64,000 nt of DNA from Rhopalosiphum padi (taxonomy: Eukaryota > Arthropoda > Insecta > Hemiptera > Aphididae), in the NCBI RefSeq assembly GCF_020882245.1, contig NW_026869996.1, positions 7,552,969 through 7,616,968 of the forward strand. The letters run 5' to 3'. Each line of letters opens with the position of its first letter. Position 1 is the stretch's first letter. The notes beneath the pieces were generated by a model. The model did no database searches. It saw only the letters and a list, made by a program, of their open reading frames with translations, and had not been told where the DNA came from. Shown here piece by piece: positions 14,099 to 26,930 of this stretch. A program made the translations under genes and the position numbers.

Positions 14099-17000
14099 TG
14101 TGAAGAGTTGACAAAAATCCATATATTTTATGTAAAAATGGCCAAAAATCAATGAAATTTGTGTAGAATTGTTCAAAATTCCATGTATTTTATATAAAAA
14201 TGGCCTAAAATCAATGAAATTTGTGTAGAATTGTTCAAAATTCCATGTATTTTATATAAAAATGGCCAAAAATTGAAGTAAATTATGTAGAATTGGTCGA
14301 AATCCCATGAAAATTGTGAAGAGTTGACAAAAATCCATATATTATCTGTAAAAATGGTCAAAATTCGTTGTATTATCTGTAAAAATGGCCAAAATTCATG
14401 TGTTATCTGTAAAAATTGCCATAATCCAAGTATTTTATGTAAAAATGGCCAAAAATTCATATAAATTCTGTAATAATGGTCAAAAATCCATGTAATTTTT
14501 GTAAAAATGGCCAAAAATCCATGTAATTTGTGTAGAATTGTTCAAAATTCCATGTATTTTATATAAAAATGGCCAAAAATTGAAGTAAATTATGTAGAAT
14601 TGGTCGAAATCCCATGAAAATTGTGTAGGATTGTCCAATAATCCATATATTTTATGTAAAAATTACCAAAAATCCATGTAATTTGTGTAGAAGTGTCCAT
14701 ATATCCATGTATTTTATATAAAAATGGCAATAATTCATGTAAATTATGTAATTATGGTCGAAAATCCATGTAATTTGAGTAAAAATGGCCAATTATCCAT
14801 GAAATTTGAGTAGAATTGTCCAAAACTCCATGCATTTATGTAAAAATGGCCAAAAATTGAAGTAAAATATGTAGAATTGGTCGAAATCCCATGAAAATTG
14901 TGTAGGATTGTCCATAAATCCATGTAATTTATGTAAAAATGTCAAAAAATCGAAGTAAATTATGTAGAATTGGTCGAAATCCCATGAAAATTGTGAAGAG
15001 TTGACAAAAATCCATGTACTTATATTATCTGTAAAAATGGTCAAAAATCCATGTATTATCTGTAAAAATGGCAAAAACCCCATGTAATTCGTGAAGAATT
15101 GTCCAAAAATCCATGTATTTTATTTAAAAATGTCAAAAAATTGAAGTAAATTATATAAAATTGGTCGAATTCCCATGAAAATTGTGAAGAGTTGACAAAA
15201 ATCCATGTATTATGTGTAAAAATGGTCAAAAATCCATGTATTATCTGTAAAAAAGGCAAAAACCCCATGTAATTCGTGAAGAATTGTTCAAAAATCCATG
15301 TATTTTATTTAAAAATGGCCATAAATTCATGTAAATTATGTAATTATGGTCAGAAATCCATGTAATTTGAGTAAAAATGGCCAATTATCCATGAAATTTG
15401 TGTAGAATTGTCCAAAACTCCATGCATTTTATGTAAAAATGGCCAAAAATTGAAGTAAAATATGTAGAATTGGTCGAAATCCCATGAAAATTGTGTAGGA
15501 TTGTCCATAAATCCATGTAATTTATGTAAAAATGTCAAAAAATCGAAGTAAATTATGTAGAATTGGTCGAAATCCCATGAAAATTGTGTAGGATTGTCCA
15601 AAACTCCATGTATTTTATTTAAAAATGGCCAATAATCCATGAAATTTGTGTAAAATTGTCCAAAATTCCTTGTAATTTATGTAAAAATGTCAAAAAATTG
15701 AAGTAAATTATGTAGAATTGGTCGAAATCCCATGAAAATTGTGTAGGATTGTCCAATAATCCATATATTTTATGTAAAAATGACCAAAAATCCATGTAAT
15801 TTGTGTAGAAATGTCCAAAACTCCTTGCATTTTATGTAAAAATGGCCAAAAATTGAAGTAAAATATGTAGAATTGGTCGAAATCCCATGAAAATTGTGTA
15901 GGATTGTCCAAAACTCCATGCATTTTATGTAAAATTGGCCAAAAATTGAAGTAAAATATATAGAATTGGTCGAAATCCCATGAAAATTGTGAAGAGTTGA
16001 CAAAAATCCATATATTATCTGTAAAAATGGTCAAAATTCGTTGTATTATCTGTAAAAATGGCCAAAATTCATGTGTTATCTGTAAAAATTGCCATAATCC
16101 AAGTATTTTATGTAAAAATGGCCAAAAATTCATATAAATTCTGTAATAATGGTCAAAAATCCATGTAATTTTTGTAAAAATGGCCAAAAATCCATGTAAT
16201 TTGTGTAGAATTGTTCAAAATTCCATGTATTTTATATAAAAATGGCCAAAAATTGAAGTAAATTATGTAGAATTGGTCGAAATCCCATGAAAATTGTGTA
16301 GGATTGTCCAATAATCCATATATTATCTGTAAAAATGGTCAAAATTCGTTGTATTATCTGTAAAAATGGCCAAAATTCATGTGTTATCTGTAAAAATTGC
16401 CATAATCCAAGTATTTTATGTAAAAATGGCCAAAAATTCATATAAATTCTGTAATAATGGTCAAAAATCCATGTAATTTTTGTAAAAATGGCCAAAAATC
16501 CATGTAATTTGTGTAGAATTGTTCAAAATTCCATGTATTTTATATAAAAATGGCCAAAAATTGAAGTAAATTATGTAGAATTGGTCGAAATCCCATGAAA
16601 AGTGTGTAGGATTGTCCAATAATCCATATATTTTATGTAAAAATGACCAAAAATCCATATAAATTCTGTAATAATGGTCAAAAATCCATGTAATTTTTGT
16701 AAAAATGGCCAAAAATCCATGTAATTTGTGTAGAATTGACAAAAATCCATGTATTTTATGTAAAAATGGCCAAAAATCAATGAAATTTGTGTAAAATTGT
16801 CCAAAATTCCATGTATTTTATATAAAAATGGCCAAAAATTGAAGTAAATTATGTAGAATTGGTCGAAATCCCATGTAAATTGTGAAGAGTTGACAAAAAT
16901 CCATATATTTTATGTATAAATGGCCAAAAATCGATGAAATTTGTGTAGAATTGTTCAAAATTCCATGTATTTTATATAAAAATGGCCAAAAATCAATGAA

Positions 17001-20000
17001 ATTTGTGTAGAATTGTTCAAAATTCCATGTACTTTATATAAAAATGGCCAAAAATTGAAGTAAATTATGTAGAATTGGTCGAAATCCCATGAAAATTGTG
17101 AAGAGTTGACAAAAATCCATATATTTTATGTAAAAATGGCCAAAAATCAATGAAATTTGTGTAGAATTGTTCAAAATTCCATGTATTTTATATAAAAATG
17201 GCCTAAAATCAATGAAATTTGTGTAGAATTGTTCAAAATTCCATGTATTTTATATAAAAATGGCCAAAAATTGAAGTAAATTATGTAGAATTGGTCGAAA
17301 TCCCATGAAAATTGTGTAGGATTGTCCAATAATCCATATATTATCTGTAAAAATGGTCAAAATTCGTTGTATTATCTGTAAAAATGGCCAAAATTCATGT
17401 GTTATCTGTAAAAATTGCCATAATCCAAGTATTTTATGTAAAAATGGCCAAAAATTCATATAAATTCTGTAATAATGGTCAAAAATCCATGTAATTTTTG
17501 TAAAAATGGCCAAAAATCCATGTAATTTGTGTAGAATTGTTCAAAATTCCATGTATTTTATATAAAAATGGCCAAAAATTGAAGTAAATTATGTAGAATT
17601 GGTCGAAATCCCATGAAAAGTGTGTAGGATTGTCCAATAATCCATATATTTTATGTAAAAATGACCAAAAATCCATATAAATTCTGTAATAATGGTCAAA
17701 AATCCATGTAATTTTTGTAAAAATGGCCAAAAATCCATGTAATTTGTGTAGAATTGACAAAAATCCATGTATTTTATGTAAAAATGGCCAAAAATCAATG
17801 AAATTTGTGTAAAATTGTCCAAAATTCCATGTATTTTATATAAAAATGGCCAAAAATTGAAGTAAATTATGTAGAATTGGTCGAAATCCCATGAAAATTG
17901 TGAAGAGTTGACAAAAATCCATATATTTTATGTATAAATGGCCAAAAATCGATGAAATTTGTGTAGAATTGTTCAAAATTCCATGTATTTTATATAAAAA
18001 TGGCCAAAAATCAATGAAATTTGTGTAGAATTGTTCAAAATTCCATGTACTTTATATAAAAATGGCCAAAAATTGAAGTAAATTATGTAGAATTGGTCGA
18101 AATCCCATGAAAATTGTGAAGAGTTGACAAAAATCCATATATTTTATGTAAAAATGGCCAAAAATCAATGAAATTTGTGTAGAATTGTTCAAAATTCCAT
18201 GTATTTTATATAAAAATGGCCTAAAATCAATGAAATTTGTGTAGAATTGTTCAAAATTCCATGTATTTTATATAAAAATGGCCAAAAATTGAAGTAAATT
18301 ATGTAGAATTGGTCGAAATCCCATGAAAATTGTGAAGAGTTGACAAAAATCCATATATTATCTGTAAAAATGGTCAAAATTCGTTGTATTATCTGTAAAA
18401 ATGGCCAAAATTCATGTGTTATCTGTAAAAATTGCCATAATCCAAGTATTTTATGTAAAAATGGCCAAAAATTCATATAAATTCTGTAATAATGGTCAAA
18501 AATCCATGTAATTTTTGTAAAAATGGCCAAAAATCCATGTAATTTGTGTAGAATTGTTCAAAATTCCATGTATTTTATATAAAAATGGCCAAAAATTGAA
18601 GTAAATTATGTAGAATTGGTCGAAATCCCATGAAAATTGTGTAGGATTGTCCAATAATCCATATATTTTATGTAAAAATTACCAAAAATCCATGTAATTT
18701 GTGTAGAAGTGTCCATATATCCATGTATTTTATATAAAAATGGCAATAATTCATGTAAATTATGTAATTATGGTCGAAAATCCATGTAATTTGAGTAAAA
18801 ATGGCCAATTATCCATGAAATTTGAGTAGAATTGTCCAAAACTCCATGCATTTATGTAAAAATGGCCAAAAATTGAAGTAAAATATGTAGAATTGGTCGA
18901 AATCCCATGAAAATTGTGTAGGATTGTCCATAAATCCATGTAATTTATGTAAAAATGTCAAAAAATCGAAGTAAATTATGTAGAATTGGTCGAAATCCCA
19001 TGAAAATTGTGAAGAGTTGACAAAAATCCATGTACTTATATTATCTGTAAAAATGGTCAAAAATCCATGTATTATCTGTAAAAATGGCAAAAACCCCATG
19101 TAATTCGTGAAGAATTGTCCAAAAATCCATGTATTTTATTTAAAAATGTCAAAAAATTGAAGTAAATTATGTAAAATTGGTCGAATTCCCATGAAAATTG
19201 TGAAGAGTTGACAAAAATCCATGTATTATGTGTAAAAATGGTCAAAAATCCATGTATTATCTGTAAAAAAGGCAAAAACCCCATGTAATTCGTGAAGAAT
19301 TGTTCAAAAATCCATGTATTTTATTTAAAAATGGCCATAAATTCATGTAAATTATGTAATTATGGTCAGAAATCCATGTAATTTGAGTAAAAATGGCCAA
19401 TTATCCATGAAATTTGTGTAGAATTGTCCAAAACTCCATGCATTTTATGTAAAAATGGCCAAAAATTAAAGTAAAATATGTAGAATTGGTCGAAATCCCA
19501 TGAAAATTGTGTAGGATTGTCCATAAATCCATGTAATTTATGTAAAAATGTCAAAAAATCGAAGTAAATTATGTAGAATTGGTCGAAATCCCATGAAAAT
19601 TGTGTAGGATTGTCCAAAACTCCATGTATTTTATTTAAAAATGGCCAATAATCCATGAAATTTGTGTAAAATTGTCCAAAATTCCTTGTAATTTATGTAA
19701 AAATGTCAAAAAATTGAAGTAAATTATGTAGAATTGGTCGAAATCCCATGAAAATTGTGTAGGATTGTCCAATAATCCATATATTTTATGTAAAAATTAC
19801 CAAAAATCCATGTAATTTGTGTAGAAGTGTCCATATATTCATGTATTTTATATAAAAATGGCCATAAATTCATGTAAATTATGTAATTATGGTCGAAAAT
19901 CCATGTAATTTGAGTAAAAATGGCCAATTATCCATGAAATTTGAGTAGAATTGTCCAAAACTCCATGCATTTATGTAAAAATGGCCAAAAATTGAAGTAA

Positions 20001-20681
20001 AATATGTAGAATTGGTCGAAATCCCATGAAAATTGTGTAGGATTGTCCATAAATCCATGTAATTTATGTAAAAATGTCAAAAAATCGAAGTAAATTATGT
20101 AGAATTAGTCGAAATCCCATGAAAATTGTGTAGGATTGTCCAATAATCCATATATTTTATGTAAAAATGACCAAAAATCCATGTAATTTGTGTAGAAATG
20201 TCCAAAACTCCTTGCATTTTATGTAAAAATGGCCAAAAATTGAAGTAAAATATGTAGAATTGGTCGAAATCCCATGAAAATTGTGTAGGATTGTCCAAAA
20301 CTCCATGCATTTTATGTAAAATTGGCCAAAAATTGAAGTAAAATATATAGAATTGGTCGAAATCCCATGAAAATTGTGAAGAGTTGACAAAAATCCATAT
20401 ATTATCTGTAAAAATGGTCAAAATTCGTTGTATTATCTGTAAAAATGGCCAAAATTCATGTGTTATCTGTAAAAATTGCCATAATCCAAGTATTTTATGT
20501 AAAAATGGCCAAAAATTCATATAAATTCTGTAATAATGGTCAAAAATCCATGTAATTTTTGTAAAAATGGCCAAAAATCCATGTAATTTGTGTAGAATTG
20601 TTCAAAATTCCATGTATTTTATATAAAAATGGCCAAAAATTGAAATAAATTATGTAGAATTGGTCGAAATCCCATGAAAAT
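14099..20681. repeat. 6.58-kb satellite segment, copy 2
   Basis: Second copy of the preceding segment, parallel for its full length with only rare single-base differences (for example CCCATGTAAATTG at about 16872 against CCCATGAAAATTG at about 10289). The variant TTGAAATAAATT occurs at both ends of this copy (near 14060 and 20643) and marks the duplication boundary. After about 20681 the sequence switches to a different monomer order. Confidence 0.85.
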
Positions 20682-21095
20682 TGTGTAGGATTGTCCAATA
20701 ATCCATATATTATCTGTAAAAATGGTCAAAATTCGTTGTATTATCTGTAAAAATGGCCAAAATTCATGTGTTATCTGTAAAAATTGCCATAATCCAAGTA
20801 TTTTATGTAAAAATGGCCAAAAATTCATATAAATTCTGTAATAATGGTCAAAAATCCATGTAATTTTTGTAAAAATGGCCAAAAATCCATGTAATTTGTG
20901 TAGAATTGTTCAAAATTCCATGTATTTTATATAAAAATGGCCAAAAATTGAAGTAAATTATGTAGAATTGGTCGAAATCCCATGAAAAGTGTGTAGGATT
21001 GTCCAATAATCCATATATTTTATGTAAAAATGATTAAAAATCCATATAAATTCTGTAATAATGGTCAAAAATCCATGTAATTTTTGTAAAAATGG
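18189..21095. repeat. 2.9-kb satellite segment, source copy
   Basis: Recurs at an offset of about 5,834 bp: 18189 with 24023, 18809 with 24643, 20095 with 25929, 20619 with 26453. The private variant ATGATTAAAAATCC near 21030 recurs near 26865. The parallel ends near 21095, where the two sequences take different monomers. Confidence 0.75.
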
Positions 21096-24022
21096 CCAAA
21101 AATCAATGAAATTTGTGTAGAATTGTTCAAAATTCCATGTATTTTATATAAAAATGGCCAAAAATTGAAGTAAATTATGTAGAATTGGTCGAAATCCCAT
21201 GAAAAGTGTGTAGGATTGTCCAATAATCCATATATTTTATGTAAAAAAGGCCAAAAATCCATGTAATTTGTGTAGAATTGTCCAAAATTCCATGTATTTT
21301 ATATAAAAATGGCCAAAAATTGAAGTAAATTATGTAGAATTGGTCGAAATCCCATGAAAATTGTGAAGAGTTGACAAAAATCCATATATTATCTGTAAAA
21401 ATGGTCAAAATTCGTTGTATTATCTGTAAAAATGGCCAAAATTCATGTGTTATCTGTAAAAATTGCCATAATCCAAGTATTTTATGTAAAAATGGCCAAA
21501 AATTCATATAAATTCTGTAATAATGGTCAAAAATCCATGTAATTTTTGTAAAAATGGCCAAAAATCCATGTAATTTGTGTAGAATTGTTCAAAATTCCAT
21601 GTATTTTATATAAAAATGGCCAAAAATTGAAGTAAATTATGTAGAATTGGTCGAAATCCCATGAAAAGTGTGTAGGATTGTCCAATAATCCATATATTTT
21701 ATGTAAAAATGACCAAAAATCCATATAAATTCTGTAATAATGGTCAAAAATCCATGTAATTTTTGTAAAAATGGCCAAAAATCCATGTAATTTGTGTAGA
21801 ATTGACAAAAATCCATGTATTTTATGTAAAAATGGCCAAAAATCAATGAAATTTGTGTAAAATTGTCCAAAATTCCATGTATTTTATATAAAAATGGCCA
21901 AAAATTGAAGTAAATTATGTAGAATTGGTCGAAATCCCATGAAAATTGTGTAGGATTGTCCAATAATCCATATATTTTATGTAAAAATGGCCAAAAATCC
22001 ATGTAATTTGTGTAGAATTGTCCAAAATTCCATGTATTTTATATAAAAATGGCCAAAAATTGAAGTAAATTATGTAGAATTGGTCGAAATCCCATGAAAA
22101 TTGTGAAGAGTTGACAAAAATCCATATATTTTATGTATAAATGGCCAAAAATCGATGAAATTTGTGTAGAATTGTTCAAAATTCCATGTATTTTATATAA
22201 AAATGGCCAAAAATCAATGAAATTTGTGTAGAATTGTTCAAAATTCCATGTATTTTATATTAAAATGGCCAAAAATTGAAGTATATTATGTAGAATTGGT
22301 CGAAATCCCATGAAAATTGTGAAGAGTTGACAAAAATCCATATATTTTCTGTAAAAATGGTCAAAATTCGTTGTATTATCTGTAAAAATGGCCAAAATTC
22401 ATGTGTTATCTGTAAAAATTGCCAAAATCCAAGTATTTTATGTAAAAATGGCCAAAAATTCATATAAATTCTGTAATAATGGTCAAAAATCCATGTAATT
22501 TTTGTAAAAATGGCCAAAAATCCATGTAATTTGTGTAGAATTGTTCAAAATTCCATGTATTTTATATAAAAATGGCCAAAAATTGAAGTAAATTATGTAG
22601 AATTGGTCGATATCCCATGAAAAGTGTGTAGGATTGTCCAATAATCCATATATTTTATGTAAAAATGACCAAAAATCCATATAAATTCTGTAATAATGGT
22701 CAAAAATTCATGTAATTTTTGTAAAAATGGCCAAAAATCCATGTAATTTGTGTAGAATTGACAAAAATCCATGTATTTTATGTAAAAATGGCCAAAAATC
22801 AATGAAATTTGTGTAAAATTGTCCAAAATTCCATGTATTTTATATAAAAATGGCCAAAAATTGAAGTAAATTATGTAGAATTGGTCGAAATCCCATGAAA
22901 ATTGTGTAGGATTGTCCAATAATCCATATATTTTATGTAAAAATGGCCAAAAATCCATGTAATTTGTGTAGAATTGTCCAAAATTCCATGTATTTTATAT
23001 AAAAATGGCCAAAAATTGAAGTAAATTATGTAGAATTGGTCGAAATCCCATGAAAATTGTGAAGAGTTGACAAAAATCCATATATTATCTGTAAAAATGG
23101 TCAAAATTCGTTGTATTATCTGTAAAAATGGCCAAAATTCATGTGTTATCTGTAAAAATTGCCATAATCCAAGTATTTTATGTAAAAATGGCCAAAAATT
23201 CATATAAATTCTGTAATAATGGTCAAAAATCCATGTAATTTTTGTAAAAATGGCCAAAAATCCATGTAATTTGTGTAGAATTGACAAAAATCCATGTATT
23301 TTATGTAAAAATGGCCAAAAATCAATGAAATTTGTGTAAAATTGTCCAAAATTCCATGTATTTTATATAAAAATGGCCAAAAATTGAAGTAAATTATGTA
23401 GAATTGGTCGAAATCCCATGAAAATTGTGAAGAGTTGACAAAAATCCATATATTTTATGTATAAATGGCCAAAAATCGATGAAATTTGTGTAGAATTGTT
23501 CAAAATTCCATGTATTTTATATAAAAATGGCCAAAAATCAATGAAATTTGTGTAGAATTGTTCAAAATTCCATGTACTTTATATAAAAATGGCCAAAAAT
23601 TGAAGTAATTTATGTAGAATTGGTCGAAATCCCATGAAAATTGTGAAGAGTTGACAAAAATCCATATATTTTATGTAAAAATGGCCAAAAATCAATGAAA
23701 TTTGTGTAGAATTGTTCAAAATTCCATGTATTTTATATAAAAATGGCCTAAAATCAATGAAATTTGTGTAGAATTGTTCAAAATTCCATGTATTTTATAT
23801 AAAAATGGCCAAAAATTGAAGTAAATTATGTAGAATTGGTCGAAATCCCATGAAAATTGTGAAGAGTTGACAAAAATCCATATATTTTCTGTAAAAATGG
23901 TCAAAATTCGTTGTATTATTTGTAAAAATGGCCAAAATTCATGTGTTATCTGTAAAAATTGCCAAAATCCAAGTATTTTATGTAAAAATGGCCAAAAATT
24001 CATATAAATTCTGTAATAATGG
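20682..24022. repeat. Satellite stretch of mixed 307-bp and A-type blocks
   Basis: Monomers continue without interruption. The order mixes the 307-bp ten-monomer block with runs resembling the left-end A units; for example the TATTAAAATGGCC variant of 1021 and 2839 reappears at 22260. No single long period covers it, so it looks like a patchwork of exchange products. It contains no other sequence. Confidence 0.75.
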
Positions 24023-26930
24023 TCAAAAATCCATGTAATTTTTGTAAAAATGGCCAAAAATCCATGTAATTTGTGTAGAATTGTTCAAAATTCCATGTAT
24101 TTTATATAAAAATGGCCAAAAATTGAAGTAAATTATGTAGAATTGGTCGAAATCCCATGAAAATTGTGAAGAGTTGACAAAAATCCATATATTATCTGTA
24201 AAAATGGTCAAAATTCGTTGTATTATCTGTAAAAATGGCCAAAATTCATGTGTTATCTGTAAAAATTGCCATAATCCAAGTATTTTATGTAAAAATGGCC
24301 AAAAATTCATATAAATTCTGTAATAATGGTCAAAAATCCATGTAATTTTTGTAAAAATGGCCAAAAATCCATGTAATTTGTGTAGAATTGTTCAAAATTC
24401 CATGTATTTTATATAAAAATGGCCAAAAATTGAAGTAAATTATGTAGAATTGGTCGAAATCCCATGAAAATTGTGTAGGATTGTCCAATAATCCATATAT
24501 TTTATGTAAAAATTACCAAAAATCCATGTAATTTGTGTAGAAGTGTCCATATATCCATGTATTTTATATAAAAATGGCAATAATTCATGTAAATTATGTA
24601 ATTATGGTCGAAAATCCATGTAATTTGAGTAAAAATGGCCAATTATCCATGAAATTTGAGTAGAATTGTCCAAAACTCCATGCATTTATGTAAAAATGGC
24701 CAAAAATTGAAGTAAAATATGTAGAATTGGTCGAAATCCCATGAAAATTGTGTAGGATTGTCCATAAATCCATGTAATTTATGTAAAAATGTCAAAAAAT
24801 CGAAGTAAATTATGTAGAATTGGTCGAAATCCCATGAAAATTGTGAAGAGTTGACAAAAATCCATGTACTTATATTATCTGTAAAAATGGTCAAAAATCC
24901 ATGTATTATCTGTAAAAATGGCAAAAACCCCATGTAATTCGTGAAGAATTGTCCAAAAATCCATGTATTTTATTTAAAAATGTCAAAAAATTGAAGTAAA
25001 TTATGTAAAATTGGTCGAATTCCCATGAAAATTGTGAAGAGTTGACAAAAATCCATGTATTATGTGTAAAAATGGTCAAAAATCCATGTATTATCTGTAA
25101 AAAAGGCAAAAACCCCATGTAATTCGTGAAGAATTGTTCAAAAATCCATGTATTTTATTTAAAAATGGCCATAAATTCATGTAAATTATGTAATTATGGT
25201 CAGAAATCCATGTAATTTGAGTAAAAATGGCCAATTATCCATGAAATTTGTGTAGAATTGTCCAAAACTCCATGCATTTTATGTAAAAATGGCCAAAAAT
25301 TGAAGTAAAATATGTAGAATTGGTCGAAATCCCATGAAAATTGTGTAGGATTGTCCATAAATCCATGTAATTTATGTAAAAATGTCAAAAAATCGAAGTA
25401 AATTATGTAGAATTGGTCGAAATCCCATGAAAATTGTGTAGGATTGTCCAAAACTCCATGTATTTTATTTAAAAATGGCCAATAATCCATGAAATTTGTG
25501 TAAAATTGTCCAAAATTCCTTGTAATTTATGTAAAAATGTCAAAAAATTGAAGTAAATTATGTAGAATTGGTCGAAATCCCATGAAAATTGTGTAGGATT
25601 GTCCAATAATCCATATATTTTATGTAAAAATTACCAAAAATCCATGTAATTTGTGTAGAAGTGTCCATATATTCATGTATTTTATATAAAAATGGCCATA
25701 AATTCATGTAAATTATGTAATTATGGTCGAAAATCCATGTAATTTGAGTAAAAATGGCCAATTATCCATGAAATTTGAGTAGAATTGTCCAAAACTCCAT
25801 GCATTTATGTAAAAATGGCCAAAAATTGAAGTAAAATATGTAGAATTGGTCGAAATCCCATGAAAATTGTGTAGGATTGTCCATAAATCCATGTAATTTA
25901 TGTAAAAATGTCAAAAAATCGAAGTAAATTATGTAGAATTAGTCGAAATCCCATGAAAATTGTGTAGGATTGTCCAATAATCCATATATTTTATGTAAAA
26001 ATGACCAAAAATCCATGTAATTTGTGTAGAAATGTCCAAAACTCCTTGCATTTTATGTAAAAATGGCCAAAAATTGAAGTAAAATATGTAGAATTGGTCG
26101 AAATCCCATGAAAATTGTGTAGGATTGTCCAAAACTCCATGCATTTTATGTAAAATTGGCCAAAAATTGAAGTAAAATATATAGAATTGGTCGAAATCCC
26201 ATGAAAATTGTGAAGAGTTGACAAAAATCCATATATTATCTGTAAAAATGGTCAAAATTCGTTGTATTATCTGTAAAAATGGCCAAAATTCATGTGTTAT
26301 CTGTAAAAATTGCCATAATCCAAGTATTTTATGTAAAAATGGCCAAAAATTCATATAAATTCTGTAATAATGGTCAAAAATCCATGTAATTTTTGTAAAA
26401 ATGGCCAAAAATCCATGTAATTTGTGTAGAATTGTTCAAAATTCCATGTATTTTATATAAAAATGGCCAAAAATTGAAGTAAATTATGTAGAATTGGTCG
26501 AAATCCCATGAAAATTGTGTAGGATTGTCCAATAATCCATATATTATCTGTAAAAATGGTCAAAATTCGTTGTATTATCTGTAAAAATGGCCAAAATTCA
26601 TGTGTTATCTGTAAAAATTGCCATAATCCAAGTATTTTATGTAAAAATGGCCAAAAATTCATATAAATTCTGTAATAATGGTCAAAAATCCATGTAATTT
26701 TTGTAAAAAATGGCCAAAAATCCATGTAATTTGTGTAGAATTGTTCAAAATTCCATGTATTTTATATAAAAATGGCCAAAAATTGAAGTAAATTATGTAG
26801 AATTGGTCGAAATCCCATGAAAAGTGTGTAGGATTGTCCAATAATCCATATATTTTATGTAAAAATGATTAAAAATCCATATAAATTCTGTAATAATGGT
26901 CAAAAATCCATGTAATTTTTGTAAAAATGG
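24023..26930. repeat. 2.9-kb satellite segment, second copy
   Basis: Partner of the segment at 18189-21095, with the same order of monomer variants throughout. It has one extra A in the run at 26705-26710, which shifts the frame of the overlapping open frames and is either a real indel or a read-consensus error. Confidence 0.75.
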
